Assembly: GCA_014642895.1 (NCBI GenBank)
Contig: BMJD01000008.1
Span: 50,976 to 114,975 of the forward strand
Source of the DNA: Lentibacillus populi
GTDB taxonomy: Bacteria > Bacillota > Bacilli > Bacillales > Amphibacillaceae
Direction of reading: 5' to 3'
Length of the DNA: 64,000 nt
The number at the start of each line of letters is the position of its first letter. Positions within the stretch are counted from its first letter, which is position 1. The translations under genes and the position numbers were made by a program. Of this stretch, positions 1-8,733 are shown piece after piece. The notes beneath the pieces are model-generated. The model had not been told where the DNA came from, did not search any database, and saw only the letters and a list, made by a program, of their open reading frames with translations.

Positions 1-191
1 GCTTAATGGTAATTGCAATTGCAGCAGGGGCAACGATTGCTTCCCATGTGAATGATTCCGGATTCTGGCTTGTTAACCGGTACTTTGGACTAGATGTAAA
101 AGACACATTAAAGTCATGGACGATAATGGAAACGTTAATTGCTTTAGTAGGCTTTGCGGTAGTATTTATATTAAGTTTATTTATTGGCTAA
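1..191 (+). CDS. gntP: Gluconate permease GntP, C-terminal end (cut by window edge)
   Basis: Only the last ~63 codons are in the window; the frame is open to the left edge. The ASHVNDSGFWL stretch is typical of the C-terminal part of the GntP gluconate:H+ symporter family, and it is followed by a final hydrophobic helix ending FILSLFIG. The protein would import gluconate across the membrane. The next gene is a broken gluconate-kinase gene, the usual partner of gntP. Family assignment is strong; the exact substrate is inferred. Confidence 0.85.
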   Translation, partial: LMVIAIAAGATIASHVNDSGFWLVNRYFGLDVKDTLKSWTIMETLIALVGFAVVFILSLFIG

Positions 192-257
192 TATAAGGAG
201 AAGAAGGAGCCGCTTTATTGTTCCTTTTTTTTCTGTTACAAATTAGGAGGCACATCA

Positions 258-560
258 ATGAAACAATAATCTCTCTATTTGGGAGTAGACATTGGTACGA
301 CGAGTACGAAAACTGTTTTATACACGAAACAAGGGGAGGTTGTATCAACTAACACGATAAATTACCCATTACACACACCAAACCCATTAGTTGCCGAGCA
401 AAATTCGGATGAGATAGTTAATGCCGTTGCGGGAACGATAAGGGAAACAATTAAAAGTATTTCAAAAGATGAATTGGCATTTGTTTCCTTTAGCGCTGTC
501 ATGCATTGTCTAATCGCGGTTGACCGGACCGGAGAACTATTTACAAACAGAAAGTTAAGA
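258..560 (+). pseudogene. gntK: Broken gluconate kinase (FGGY family), N-terminal fragment
   Basis: A good ribosome site (TTAGGAGG) precedes an ATG at 258, but codon 4 is TAA (267-269), so normal translation stops after MKQ. The same frame then reads SLYLGVDIGTTSTKTVLY, the N-terminal phosphate-binding motif of FGGY sugar kinases, and continues with recognisable kinase sequence (MHCLIAVDRTGELFTN) for about 90 residues. After about position 560 the similarity ends and the remaining ~400 residues of a normal gluconate kinase are absent. It has both a nonsense mutation and a large 3' deletion. A TTG at 279 could restart translation but would make only a fragment. With gntP directly upstream, this is a decayed gnt operon. 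Confidence 0.8.
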
Positions 561-674
561 GGAACCACGTTAGCATTTTACTTGTTTATTTATTCGGTGA
601 GCTTAATTGTTCAAGTGATATTTGCAAAAAAAAGCCGGGTCAGGACTATATCCCGAACCAGCTAATTTAAAGCT

Positions 675-1187
675 TCAAACAGGTAAAACATGTTTTTTGC
701 CTTTATCCTTTTTTACTCTGTTGTGGTTTTTCAGGAAAGGAATGACCCATCGATCCAGCCCGTATCTTCCTGCATTATGCCCGGCAACGAGGATGAAGAT
801 GGTCAGGAGAATCATTAATCCATTGGTGCTCACTGTACCACTGAAGAGAAACGCGAAATTCATTGTAATGCCCATCAATGCTGCAAAGTTCGTAAATATT
901 CCAAGGATTAACGCAATCCCTACTAAGAGTTCTCCCCACATAACCAAAAAACTAAAGAATCCGGCATTTGGCAGTGCAACACCTTCCAGAAATGCTGCCC
1001 ACCATCCTTGCACAGCTGGGTGTTCCCCACCAGCACTGGCAATTGCGCCTTGGAGAAAGCCGCTTGCATCAAACCCGCCAGTAATTTTTTCCAACCCTCC
1101 GATTATCCAATGATACCCCAGATATACCCGAAGAAATACCAACACTCCTGCAACAACTTTATTATGACGAATGAAGTCCATAAACAT
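675..1187 (-). CDS. DoxX family membrane protein
   Basis: About 170 residues with four hydrophobic segments. The pattern of a first helix with RVYLGYHWIIGGLEK, a central helix MWGELLVGIALILG and a last helix ending near AGRYGLDRW is that of DoxX/thiosulfate-quinone-oxidoreductase-like membrane proteins. The ATG at 1187 is chosen because AAAGGAGATGG lies just upstream; a longer frame to 1214 has no such site. DoxX proteins are linked to redox or thiol stress, but the role here is not shown. It converges on the broken gntK, so this gene may mark the right edge of the deletion that removed the kinase C-terminus. Confidence 0.8.
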   Translation of the reverse strand: MFMDFIRHNKVVAGVLVFLRVYLGYHWIIGGLEKITGGFDASGFLQGAIASAGGEHPAVQGWWAAFLEGVALPNAGFFSFLVMWGELLVGIALILGIFTNFAALMGITMNFAFLFSGTVSTNGLMILLTIFILVAGHNAGRYGLDRWVIPFLKNHNRVKKDKGKKHVLPV

Positions 1188-1339
1188 GATACCATCTCCT
1201 TTATACTTGTTCAATGATTCAAATGAATAATTAAACTATATCTTTACTACGTCTATATCATAACATAAAATTTAAATATGATAATTATTTTGTTCAATAC
1301 TTCACAAATTGGCAATAAAGTTGTGACAAATAATCGAAT

Positions 1340-1375
1340 AATGAAAAGACACCCTTGTAAAGGCGTCTTTTCATT
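1340..1375 (-). terminator. Rho-independent terminator of the amidase gene
   Basis: Arms AATGAAAAGACACC and GGCGTCTTTTCATT pair around an 8-base loop, 15 bases past the amidase stop codon. Confidence 0.7.
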
Positions 1376-1389
1376 CCCCTTAACATGTT

Positions 1390-2820
1390 TTAAGCCTTTA
1401 CCTCACTCAGATCCGGTACACGAAATCCGCCGACAATCTCTTCATATCCGCGACTTGCCCTTAGTACCAGCCCGTCCGCAAACCGGTTTGCAGCAATCTG
1501 CATACCGACTGGCAAGCCATCTTTCGTAAATCCTGCCGGTATCGATGCTGCTGGCAATCCCGTCATATTATAAATATGCGTCATCATCCAATCTGAATCT
1601 GCTTCGATTTGTTTCCCTTGAATCGTTTCAGGCCCAAGCAACTGATAATCAAAAGCAGGTGTTGCAAGTGTCGGTGACATAATCAGGTCATAATCGTTAA
1701 AATAGCTTTGCAATACGTTCCAAACGGTTGACCGTTTCGTCTGATAATGAATGTAATCACTCGTTGTTACAGAAAATCCGCGTTCAATCATTGTCTGATA
1801 GGACGGGGTGATTAATTCCGGTGTTTTCTCAAGGATTTCCTTTCCACCAGCTGCTGCGGCGGCATACCACATATTTTTGAAAAAGCCGAGAAATTCATGT
1901 AGCGTCATACCAAAGTCCAGTGAAACCTCTTCTACCTCACAACCTAATGCACGCCATTTCGCCAGCTGCTCGTCCATTATCTCCAAAACTTCCGGTTCAA
2001 CTGTATACATCCCAAAATCTTTTGTATACGCTATTTTCATCCCATCTAAAGGGCCTTTCATCTGCTCAAGGAGATTTTCATCGAATACAGGCAACGAGAA
2101 TGGATCAGTGGTTGATGGCCCCTGTGTTACGTCAACAAACAATGCTGCATCCTTAACCGACCTAGTCAATGGTCCATGATTAACGAATGGATTAGTTGAA
2201 CCAAACACATTAGTTAAGTTGTTGTCCATGGGAATCCGTCCATACGTTGGTTTAAATCCATATATACCGCAAAAGCTAGCCGGAATCCGGATCGAACCGC
2301 CACCATCACTGCCTTCCGCGAGCGGTACCATGGCAGCTGCAACCGCTGCTGCGGAACCGCCACTTGACCCGCCAGCAGTTTTCGTTATGTTCCAGGGGTT
2401 TTTCGTTGCCCCAAATAAGGTGTTATCCGTCGTACCTTTGTGGCCAAAGTCAGGCGTATTTGTTTTACCAACAATGATTGCACCTGCAGCTTTTAGACGA
2501 CTGACAATAGTTGCATCCCGTTCTGGAATATTTTTTGCATAAAGCTTTGTACCAAAAGATGTTCGAATACCTTTTGTCGGTGTTAAATCCTTAATTGCCA
2601 CTGGAACGCCGTGGAGCGGCCCTAATTCTCTCTGATTAAAAACCGCTTTTTCCTTCCTGACCGCCTCCTCCCGTGCCTCTTGGTTCAGAGTGACAATTGC
2701 ATTTATGTCGAGGTTGTATGTATCTATTCGTTGCAGATAATAATCCATCACTTCGACTGGGGAAAGGCTTTTATCCCTGATTTGTTTAGCTAACGAATAA
2801 GCTGTTGTGTTTTTTAACAC
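1390..2820 (-). CDS. Amidase signature family enzyme (GatA/AmdA-like)
   Basis: 476 residues, the usual length for amidase-signature hydrolases of the Ser-cisSer-Lys type. The catalytic lysine is visible near residue 77 (GVPVAIKDLT), the cis-serine motif GGSSGGS near 150-156, and the nucleophile serine in GGGSIRIPA near 173-180. The start is GTG, supported by GGAGGGATCGAC upstream. Such enzymes hydrolyse amide bonds of small aliphatic or aryl amides. A GatA role is unlikely because gatC and gatB are not adjacent. The gene stands alone with its own terminator; the substrate cannot be read from sequence. Confidence 0.85.
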   Translation of the reverse strand: MLKNTTAYSLAKQIRDKSLSPVEVMDYYLQRIDTYNLDINAIVTLNQEAREEAVRKEKAVFNQRELGPLHGVPVAIKDLTPTKGIRTSFGTKLYAKNIPERDATIVSRLKAAGAIIVGKTNTPDFGHKGTTDNTLFGATKNPWNITKTAGGSSGGSAAAVAAAMVPLAEGSDGGGSIRIPASFCGIYGFKPTYGRIPMDNNLTNVFGSTNPFVNHGPLTRSVKDAALFVDVTQGPSTTDPFSLPVFDENLLEQMKGPLDGMKIAYTKDFGMYTVEPEVLEIMDEQLAKWRALGCEVEEVSLDFGMTLHEFLGFFKNMWYAAAAAGGKEILEKTPELITPSYQTMIERGFSVTTSDYIHYQTKRSTVWNVLQSYFNDYDLIMSPTLATPAFDYQLLGPETIQGKQIEADSDWMMTHIYNMTGLPAASIPAGFTKDGLPVGMQIAANRFADGLVLRASRGYEEIVGGFRVPDLSEVKA

Positions 2821-3281
2821 GTCGATCCCTCCATTGTTCGTACATATTTCTATTGTTAGCTTAGCACTTTTATCAATTTTTCTCTAACTATTCAAAGCTA
2901 TAACAACCATATTTCCTAAATTGTGTAACTATTTGATCTATTATTCTTGCAATTATTATAAAAATGCTGTAAAATGTATACTTATAATAAAAATATTCCA
3001 TTGATTTCTCAATTATAGCTCCGTAAAAGCCATTGCTGAGCTATGATCCCGCTACTATACCAAGTCATACCAGCGAAAAGTTTTATAAGAAAATGTCAGA
3101 AAGTCTTCAAATGAGCACGGCAGACTTTTTGCACACCATTTTCAGCATTACTCATTGACACACCATCTTTTACGATTAGTTTAGACTTATCTTCACATGT
3201 ATGTTCAGCTTTGAACGTGTTCCATCATTTGTACGGATGGATACACTATTTTTTTACGTTATGAATGAAAGGGGAAACGAT
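2821..3281. other. 460-base intergenic region between divergent amidase and gdhA
   Basis: AT-rich, no convincing gene. It contains a hairpin with 7-bp arms (ATAGCTC 3015-3021, GAGCTAT 3038-3044) that would lie in a long gdhA leader if transcription starts further upstream. I recognise no known riboswitch. Confidence 0.4.
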
Positions 3282-4664
3282 ATGATAACCACTCAAAAAG
3301 TCAAGGATGATGCCGTACAACATGCATCTGATTATGTTAATACCGTATTTCAAAAGATTGAAGAAAGGAATCCTGGTGAAATTGAATTCCATCAGGCTGC
3401 CAAGCACATATTTTCAGCATTGATTCCGGTATTCGCAAAAAATCCCAAATACATAAAAAACGGGGTATTAGAGCGTATTTCTGAACCGGAAAGATTCATT
3501 ACCTTTCGTGTGCCGTGGGTTGATGATAACGGGAACGTTCAAGTAAATAGAGGATTTCGGGTTCAATTCAATTCGAGTATCGGTCCTTATAAGGGCGGCA
3601 CTCGGTTTCATCCGACGGTAAATGCAAGTATTATAAAATTTCTCGGCTTTGAACAGATTTTCAAAAACGCCTTAACCGGTCAGCCGATCGGCGGAGGAAA
3701 AGGTGGAGCGGACTTTAATCCAAAAGGAAAATCAAACAATGAAATTATGCGTTTTTGTCAAAGCTATATGACCGAGCTTGCCAATTATATTGGTCCGAAT
3801 GTTGATATTCCTGCAGGCGATATCGGTGTAGGTGCAAGAGAAATCGGTTTTATGTTTGGCCAGTACAAACGAATGCGTGGAACATACGAACCTGGTGTGC
3901 TTACCGGAAAAGATGTTCGTTTCGGTGGAAGTTTAGTCAGACCCGAGGCAACAGGTTATGGTTTAATCTATTTTGTCGATGACATGATGCAGGATCATGG
4001 GCTTCACTTAAAAGGAAGCAAGGTGGTGGTCTCCGGTGCCGGCAATGTAGCGATTTATGCGATGGAAAAGGCAATGGAATTAGGTGCCAAGGTAATAGCA
4101 TGCAGTGATTCCACAGGCTATATTTATGACGAGAAGGGCATACACATTGAGACGATAAAACGGCTTAAATTGGATGAGGATGGCGTTATCTCTACATATA
4201 TTGATATCCATCCGCATGCATCATTCCATCAAAATGGCGAGGAAATATGGACGGTTCCATGCGACATCGCCTTACCTTGTGCAACCCAAAATGAAATTGA
4301 TGCCGATGCTGCACGTGTTTTAATCAAAAATGGGATAAAGGTAGTTGCAGAAGGGGCAAATATGCCGTCCAATCAGGAAGCTATCGATTTGTTTAATGAA
4401 AGCCATATACTTTTCGGGCCAGCAAAGGCTGCCAACGCTGGCGGAGTAGCTGTATCGGCACTGGAAATGGCACAGAACAGTATGAAGTTGTCCTGGCCAT
4501 TTGAAAAAGTTGATGCCAAATTGCACGAAATTATGCTAAATATCTACCGTAATAGTGTTAGTGCTGCCGAAGAATATGGACATCCCGGCAATTTGGATGT
4601 CGGTGCCAATATTGCCGGATTTCTTAAAGTAGGCGATGCGATGATTCGTGAAGGTGTTGTCTAA
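3282..4664 (+). CDS. gdhA: NADP-specific glutamate dehydrogenase
   Basis: 460 residues, matching the hexameric NADP-type enzyme. It reductively aminates 2-oxoglutarate to glutamate in the cytoplasm. Visible motifs are the catalytic-lysine segment GGGKGGADFNPKGKS, the PAGDIGVGAREIGFM loop, and the Rossmann turn VVSGAGNVAIYAMEKA. The start at 3282 is chosen because AAAGGGG lies about 6 bases upstream; the frame also opens further upstream without a ribosome site. In a halotolerant bacterium glutamate is both a nitrogen hub and a compatible solute. It looks monocistronic. Confidence 0.93.
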   Translation: MITTQKVKDDAVQHASDYVNTVFQKIEERNPGEIEFHQAAKHIFSALIPVFAKNPKYIKNGVLERISEPERFITFRVPWVDDNGNVQVNRGFRVQFNSSIGPYKGGTRFHPTVNASIIKFLGFEQIFKNALTGQPIGGGKGGADFNPKGKSNNEIMRFCQSYMTELANYIGPNVDIPAGDIGVGAREIGFMFGQYKRMRGTYEPGVLTGKDVRFGGSLVRPEATGYGLIYFVDDMMQDHGLHLKGSKVVVSGAGNVAIYAMEKAMELGAKVIACSDSTGYIYDEKGIHIETIKRLKLDEDGVISTYIDIHPHASFHQNGEEIWTVPCDIALPCATQNEIDADAARVLIKNGIKVVAEGANMPSNQEAIDLFNESHILFGPAKAANAGGVAVSALEMAQNSMKLSWPFEKVDAKLHEIMLNIYRNSVSAAEEYGHPGNLDVGANIAGFLKVGDAMIREGVV

Positions 4665-4724
4665 GCTGACGTTATAATTTCCTGTATGATATATAACTGA
4701 TAAGCTATTTTGGGAGTGGACCAC

Positions 4725-4919
4725 ATGAAAAGTTGGCGTGAAAAGCGTAAGGGGAGGAGACGAAGACACAAAGAAAAGTCCAATTTCTGGTTTTCGCTTT
4801 TGGACCTGATAACTGATATCTTATTTTGGGTGCCTGAGCTGCTCCTTTTCCTGTTACGGATGATGATGTTGTTGTTTAGAGGAGTTTCAAGGGCGTTGAA
4901 ACATTTATTTGATTGGTAG
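4725..4919 (+). CDS. Small basic membrane-associated protein, unknown
   Basis: 64 residues: a strongly basic N-terminus (MKSWREKRKGRRRRHKEK) followed by an aromatic/leucine-rich hydrophobic segment and a short basic tail. Topology suggests insertion with the N-terminus inside. The ribosome site (GGGAG) is modest, but a promoter-like TATGAT lies upstream and a terminator follows directly, which supports a real gene. I do not recognise a family. Confidence 0.55.
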   Translation: MKSWREKRKGRRRRHKEKSNFWFSLLDLITDILFWVPELLLFLLRMMMLLFRGVSRALKHLFDW

Positions 4920-4924
4920 AGTTT

Positions 4925-4970
4925 AGAGGTGCAAAAACACTGTTTTTGCTTCCTCTATTTATTTTTTTTA
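4925..4970 (+). terminator. Terminator after the small basic protein
   Basis: Arms beginning AGAGG and ending CCTCT enclose GCAAAAAC/GTTTTTGC, followed by a T-rich tract. Confidence 0.7.
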
Positions 4971-4977
4971 AAATCAC

Positions 4978-5027
4978 TTGACTTTATCACCGTCCATACA
5001 TAAACTGTATATAAACACATACACAGT
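4978..5027 (+). promoter_or_regulatory. Promoter and GntR-type operator of the ABC operon
   Basis: TTGACT (4978-4983), a 17-base spacer and TAAACT (5001-5006) form a sigma-A-like promoter. Overlapping the -10 and reaching 5027 is an inverted repeat with half sites ACTGTATA and TACACAGT. The operon encodes a short GntR-family regulator, so autorepression through this site is the natural reading (inference). Confidence 0.5.
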
Positions 5028-5054
5028 ATAACAGTTAAAAAAGGGGGATTCCTC

Positions 5055-5777
5055 ATGCAAGATTGGAAACAGGCATTTCGTTTGGCAATGTTTGAGTTAA
5101 AAGCATCTAAGGGAAGTTTTTTAGCCTTATTCTTATTTTTCCTTTTAATGTTGTTTTTTTTCAAAACTGTATTGGACTATGATTTGGATAAAAAGACGGG
5201 AATTTTTGATATCTTTGTCTTCTACATCTTCTCGTCTTTCATGATGTTGGTCGTGAAGAGAAAAGGTTTTCAAATTGCCAAAATCAATGAAGATGTAATA
5301 GCTTCTCCTTCATTCGTCATGCTGAGCCAGCTGGCGATTAAGAAGGATACGATTATCAAAAGCAGATTCATTATCCATTTTGTTTATTCATTTCCATTCC
5401 AGCTCGTTTTCTTAATTTGCCTGTATCCTTTAACACCAGGGATTCAGCATGCACTACCGGTTAGTTCCTACATTGGTTTGGCGGTGATTTGGCTGTCATT
5501 TAGTTTTTACTTTGGATACGGCTTTCCTGCAAGTGAAGCTGGTATCAAGGGAACAGTAAAGGCAACCATTTTGAGTTACGCGATGATCATGGCAGGATTA
5601 CTTATCATTATTTTCATTCCGATTTTATCGGGATACAGCATTTTTTACTGGACCATTATCCTCTCCCGGAATTGGCCGTTGGCATCAAGTCTGGTATCGA
5701 TCATTCTGGCAATTTTAGGGGTTATCTATTGGATGCACTATGCACGTAAATCAATAGAAAAATTTGATTATTTATAG
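5055..5777 (+). CDS. Membrane protein of the GntR/ABC operon, paralogue 1
   Basis: 240 residues with about six hydrophobic segments and no soluble domain. It opens with MQDWKQAFRLAMFELKASK, which recurs almost unchanged in the next gene, and shares NEDV.ASPS..ML.QLA.KKD..IKSRFI.HF.YSFPFQ with it, so the two arose by tandem duplication. By position it is probably the membrane partner of the ATPase at 6936. No catalytic motif is visible. Strong ribosome site (AAAAAGGGGGA). Confidence 0.7.
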   Translation: MQDWKQAFRLAMFELKASKGSFLALFLFFLLMLFFFKTVLDYDLDKKTGIFDIFVFYIFSSFMMLVVKRKGFQIAKINEDVIASPSFVMLSQLAIKKDTIIKSRFIIHFVYSFPFQLVFLICLYPLTPGIQHALPVSSYIGLAVIWLSFSFYFGYGFPASEAGIKGTVKATILSYAMIMAGLLIIIFIPILSGYSIFYWTIILSRNWPLASSLVSIILAILGVIYWMHYARKSIEKFDYL

Positions 5778-5791
5778 AAAGGAGGATTCCT

Positions 5792-6520
5792 ATGCAAGAC
5801 TGGAAACAGGCTTTGCGATTGGCAATGTTTGAGTTACATGCGTCAAAATACGTGATTTTCTTTTTAGCAGTTATTTTATGCTTGGCACTTTCGTCTATTG
5901 TGACGGGTTTCAGCTCCTATTTGGAAAAGAATTATGCGGGAATCGAATTTACTTTTTTCATTATATTTTCAGCAATAATTTTGATCTGGGTAAAACCAAA
6001 AGATTTTCAACTTAATCAAGTTAACGAGGATGTCATGGCTTCCCCTTCATTAATCATGTTACATCAACTTGCCGTTAAAAAGGATGTCATGATAAAAAGC
6101 CGATTCATTGTTCATTTTTGCTATTCATTTCCTTTTCAACTGCTGTTTTTGATTTTTTTCTATGCTTTATCACAAGAGCTGCAACATGTACTGCCGGTCG
6201 GTTCCTATCTTGCTTTTTCCATCATTTGGCTTTCATTTAGTTTTTATGCAGGATATTTTTTTATGGCAACGGATGCAGGTACAAGAAATGTGAACAAGAT
6301 TACAGCAGCTCTGTTTACATTTATATTTGCTATCGGAGTGATGTTTCTCTCCGCTACCATCCAGACCATTTCCGGTCACGGTATTGTCAATTGGACGATC
6401 ATTTTCGCACAAGAATGGCCGCTTTTGTCGAGCATCATCTCCGTCATCCTAGCAGTACTTGGATTCAGCTACTGGCTCCATTACATGCGGAAAACAATGG
6501 ATTTGGTCGATTACCTATGA
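5792..6520 (+). CDS. Membrane protein of the GntR/ABC operon, paralogue 2
   Basis: 242 residues, six predicted hydrophobic segments, clearly paralogous to the gene 14 bases upstream. AAAGGAGGATTCCT precedes the ATG. The stop codon is 16 bases before the GTG of the regulator. The pair may form a heterodimeric membrane unit for the YtrB-like ATPase (inference from context). Confidence 0.7.
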   Translation: MQDWKQALRLAMFELHASKYVIFFLAVILCLALSSIVTGFSSYLEKNYAGIEFTFFIIFSAIILIWVKPKDFQLNQVNEDVMASPSLIMLHQLAVKKDVMIKSRFIVHFCYSFPFQLLFLIFFYALSQELQHVLPVGSYLAFSIIWLSFSFYAGYFFMATDAGTRNVNKITAALFTFIFAIGVMFLSATIQTISGHGIVNWTIIFAQEWPLLSSIISVILAVLGFSYWLHYMRKTMDLVDYL

Positions 6521-6536
6521 AAAGGAGGAGTGTGCC

Positions 6537-6932
6537 GTGGAACTGCCGATTCGTCTGTCAAAGGATTCAAGAGAGCCGATTTACCATCAAATTGAGAACC
6601 AGTTAAAAGCATTAATCGCCGGTGGTCATTTAGTTGCGGGTACACCATTGCCTTCGATCCGGGCACTTTCCAACGATCTGGAAATAAGCATTATCACGAC
6701 GAGAAGGGCTTATCAGGATCTGGAGCAGCAAGGCTTTATCCGAACAACCCAGGGAAAGGGTACATTTGTCGCGGAAATTGCGGATGAAAAAAGGCAGCAG
6801 GTGAAGATTTCCTCCGTATATCAGACGATTGAAAATGCTGTCGATACCGCCATTCAGTATGACTACTCATTGGATCAAATTAAAGAAATTTTTCTCGAAA
6901 TTATCGACACTTATAGGAAGAAAGGAGAATAA
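6537..6932 (+). CDS. GntR family regulator, YtrA/YhcF type
   Basis: 131 residues: an N-terminal winged helix (SREPIYHQIENQLKALIAG, PLPSIRALSNDLEIS, GFIRTTQGKGTFVA) and only a short C-terminal helical extension, as in the YtrA subfamily, which controls ABC transporter operons. The GTG at 6537 is preferred because AAAGGAGGAG sits about 8 bases upstream; a longer frame would overlap the previous gene. It is likely an autorepressor acting at 5004-5027. Ligand unknown; the B. subtilis YtrA regulon responds to cell-wall antibiotics, so that is one possibility. Confidence 0.85.
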   Translation: MELPIRLSKDSREPIYHQIENQLKALIAGGHLVAGTPLPSIRALSNDLEISIITTRRAYQDLEQQGFIRTTQGKGTFVAEIADEKRQQVKISSVYQTIENAVDTAIQYDYSLDQIKEIFLEIIDTYRKKGE

Positions 6933-6935
6933 TTG

Positions 6936-7832
6936 ATGAACAGCTGGTTAGAGATCACACAATTACAGAAAAAAATAGATGATTTCCATCTCGGCCCGAT
7001 AAACTTGCAGATCGAACCCGGGACAATTACTGCTTTAGTTGGCAACAATGGCTCAGGTAAAAGTACATTACTCAAATTAATCATGAATCTGGCAAACCCG
7101 GATATGGGCAATATTAAAGTTTTCAACAAATTTGTCTATGGACAGGATGAATCATGGAAGGACAAGATCGCGTATCAGGCACAAACACCGATCGGTTACA
7201 ATCCTTACACTGGCAATCAATTAAAGTCGTTAATTGCCCCTTTGTATCCAAACTGGGATGACACATTATTTGTGGACATGGTCCATTCATTTGATATCCC
7301 ATTGCATAAACGATATGGGAAGCTGTCTCAAGGTGTCCAGCAAAAGTTAAATCTAGCCTTGACAATTGCCCGAAACACCCCATTATTACTGCTTGACGAG
7401 CCAACATCCTTTATGGATATTCCATCAAAGAAACGGCTGGTGGATATCTTGGTTGATTGGATGGATCGCGGTGATCACGCGATTATCTTTGCCGGTCATC
7501 AGGCTGAAGATATCATGAAACTCGCGGACTACTTAACCGTATTACGCAACGGAACGATGGTTGGCACATTTGAAAAAGAAGAACTGACTGCAACTTATAT
7601 GCATTATTGGCTGAAGGAACCACTTGGAAAAATGTCGATTCCTGGAGAAATTTCCCGGGAAATAAAACAGCTTGTTTCCAATCAACCCGCAGCAACCGAG
7701 CAATTTTTCCATGAAAATAACGTTGCATGGACGGATCGCAAAGCACTTGATTTGGATGAAATCATTACGTATTTATTACAAGAGGGGAAGGACGGATATA
7801 TTAATGATGGAAACGATGTTATCGGTTCATGA
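6936..7832 (+). CDS. ABC transporter ATP-binding protein, YtrB-like
   Basis: 299 residues. Walker A GNNGSGKST, ABC signature LSQGVQQKL, Walker B LLLLDEPTSF and the H-loop (FAGHQ) are all present, so it should be an active ATPase. After the ATPase core it has an ~80-residue C-terminal extension. The start ATG 6936 follows GGAGAATAATTG. It immediately follows the GntR gene, the YtrA-YtrB arrangement. Its natural membrane partners are the two paralogues upstream. Confidence 0.85.
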   Translation: MNSWLEITQLQKKIDDFHLGPINLQIEPGTITALVGNNGSGKSTLLKLIMNLANPDMGNIKVFNKFVYGQDESWKDKIAYQAQTPIGYNPYTGNQLKSLIAPLYPNWDDTLFVDMVHSFDIPLHKRYGKLSQGVQQKLNLALTIARNTPLLLLDEPTSFMDIPSKKRLVDILVDWMDRGDHAIIFAGHQAEDIMKLADYLTVLRNGTMVGTFEKEELTATYMHYWLKEPLGKMSIPGEISREIKQLVSNQPAATEQFFHENNVAWTDRKALDLDEIITYLLQEGKDGYINDGNDVIGS

Positions 7833-8733
7833 TTTAGGCAAGTCCTTTAAAAACAAACAGATTATCAGCAACATCTCCTTCGATGTAAAAAAAGGAGAAA
7901 TCATGGCGATTTTGGGTCCAAATGGTGCAGGGAAATCAACTACGATACGCAATATTATGGGGATCATGTATCCCGATGAAGGAACGATTTCCTTTCAAGG
8001 GCACAAAAGTATTCCACGCCACAAAATCGGTTATTTACCGGAGGAACGTGGATTATATAAAAATGTAAAGATTATGGATATCTTGCTTTACCTGGCAGAA
8101 CTAAAAGATTACCCATTAAAAAAAGCGAAAGAACGCGCACTTCGTTATTTGAAAAAATTCAACCTGGAGGGGAAAGAGAATACCTCAGTTGAAGAACTTT
8201 CAAAGGGGATGGGACAAAAAGTACAATTTATCGCTTCAATCATTCACGAACCCGAGCTGCTTATCTTGGATGAACCATTTTCAGGACTGGATCCAGTCAG
8301 TCAGGAGCTATTTAAAAATGAAATTCGCAATCTTGCTGAAGATGGTACAGCCATTCTATTATCCTCCCATCAGATGAATTTAGTCGAGGAAATGTGCGAT
8401 CGGCTGTTTATGATTCATCACGGGCAAAAAATCATTTATGGCAATATGGACGAGGTTAAAGAAGAATATGCGAATTTCAAATGCACCATTCGTGGGAAAA
8501 ATGATCACACTATATTGGAACAATTGCCTGAAGTCCAGCGCGTAGAACAGCAAGATGATACATCCATTCTTTATTTAACCAAAGATGTTCACGTGACGAG
8601 CTGGCTAAAGCAGCTGCCGGACGATTTGAATATCCTGGAACTGGCTATTGACCGGATTTCGTTACATGAAATTTTCATTGATATTGCGACAGACAAGAAC
8701 TTACTGCAGGAAGAAGGTGCCCTTTATGCGTAA
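7804..8733 (+). CDS. ABC transporter ATP-binding protein, NatA/YhaQ-like
   Basis: 309 residues, overlapping the previous ATPase gene by 29 bases, so probably translationally coupled. Walker A GPNGAGKST, Q-loop region YLPEERGLYKN, signature ELSKGMGQK, Walker B LLILDEPFSGLDP and H-loop SSHQ are intact. The EERGLY segment and C-terminal DUF4162-like tail are typical of the YhaQ/NatA group that pairs with an ABC-2 permease such as the next gene. Confidence 0.87.
   Translation: MMETMLSVHDLGKSFKNKQIISNISFDVKKGEIMAILGPNGAGKSTTIRNIMGIMYPDEGTISFQGHKSIPRHKIGYLPEERGLYKNVKIMDILLYLAELKDYPLKKAKERALRYLKKFNLEGKENTSVEELSKGMGQKVQFIASIIHEPELLILDEPFSGLDPVSQELFKNEIRNLAEDGTAILLSSHQMNLVEEMCDRLFMIHHGQKIIYGNMDEVKEEYANFKCTIRGKNDHTILEQLPEVQRVEQQDDTSILYLTKDVHVTSWLKQLPDDLNILELAIDRISLHEIFIDIATDKNLLQEEGALYA

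Noticed and set aside
622..1113. A 163-codon open frame on the plus strand.
   Set aside because: It is the antisense shadow of the DoxX gene, which has family similarity and a ribosome site.
3015..3044. A riboswitch in the gdhA upstream region.
   Set aside because: Only a single 7-bp hairpin is visible, without a recognisable aptamer.
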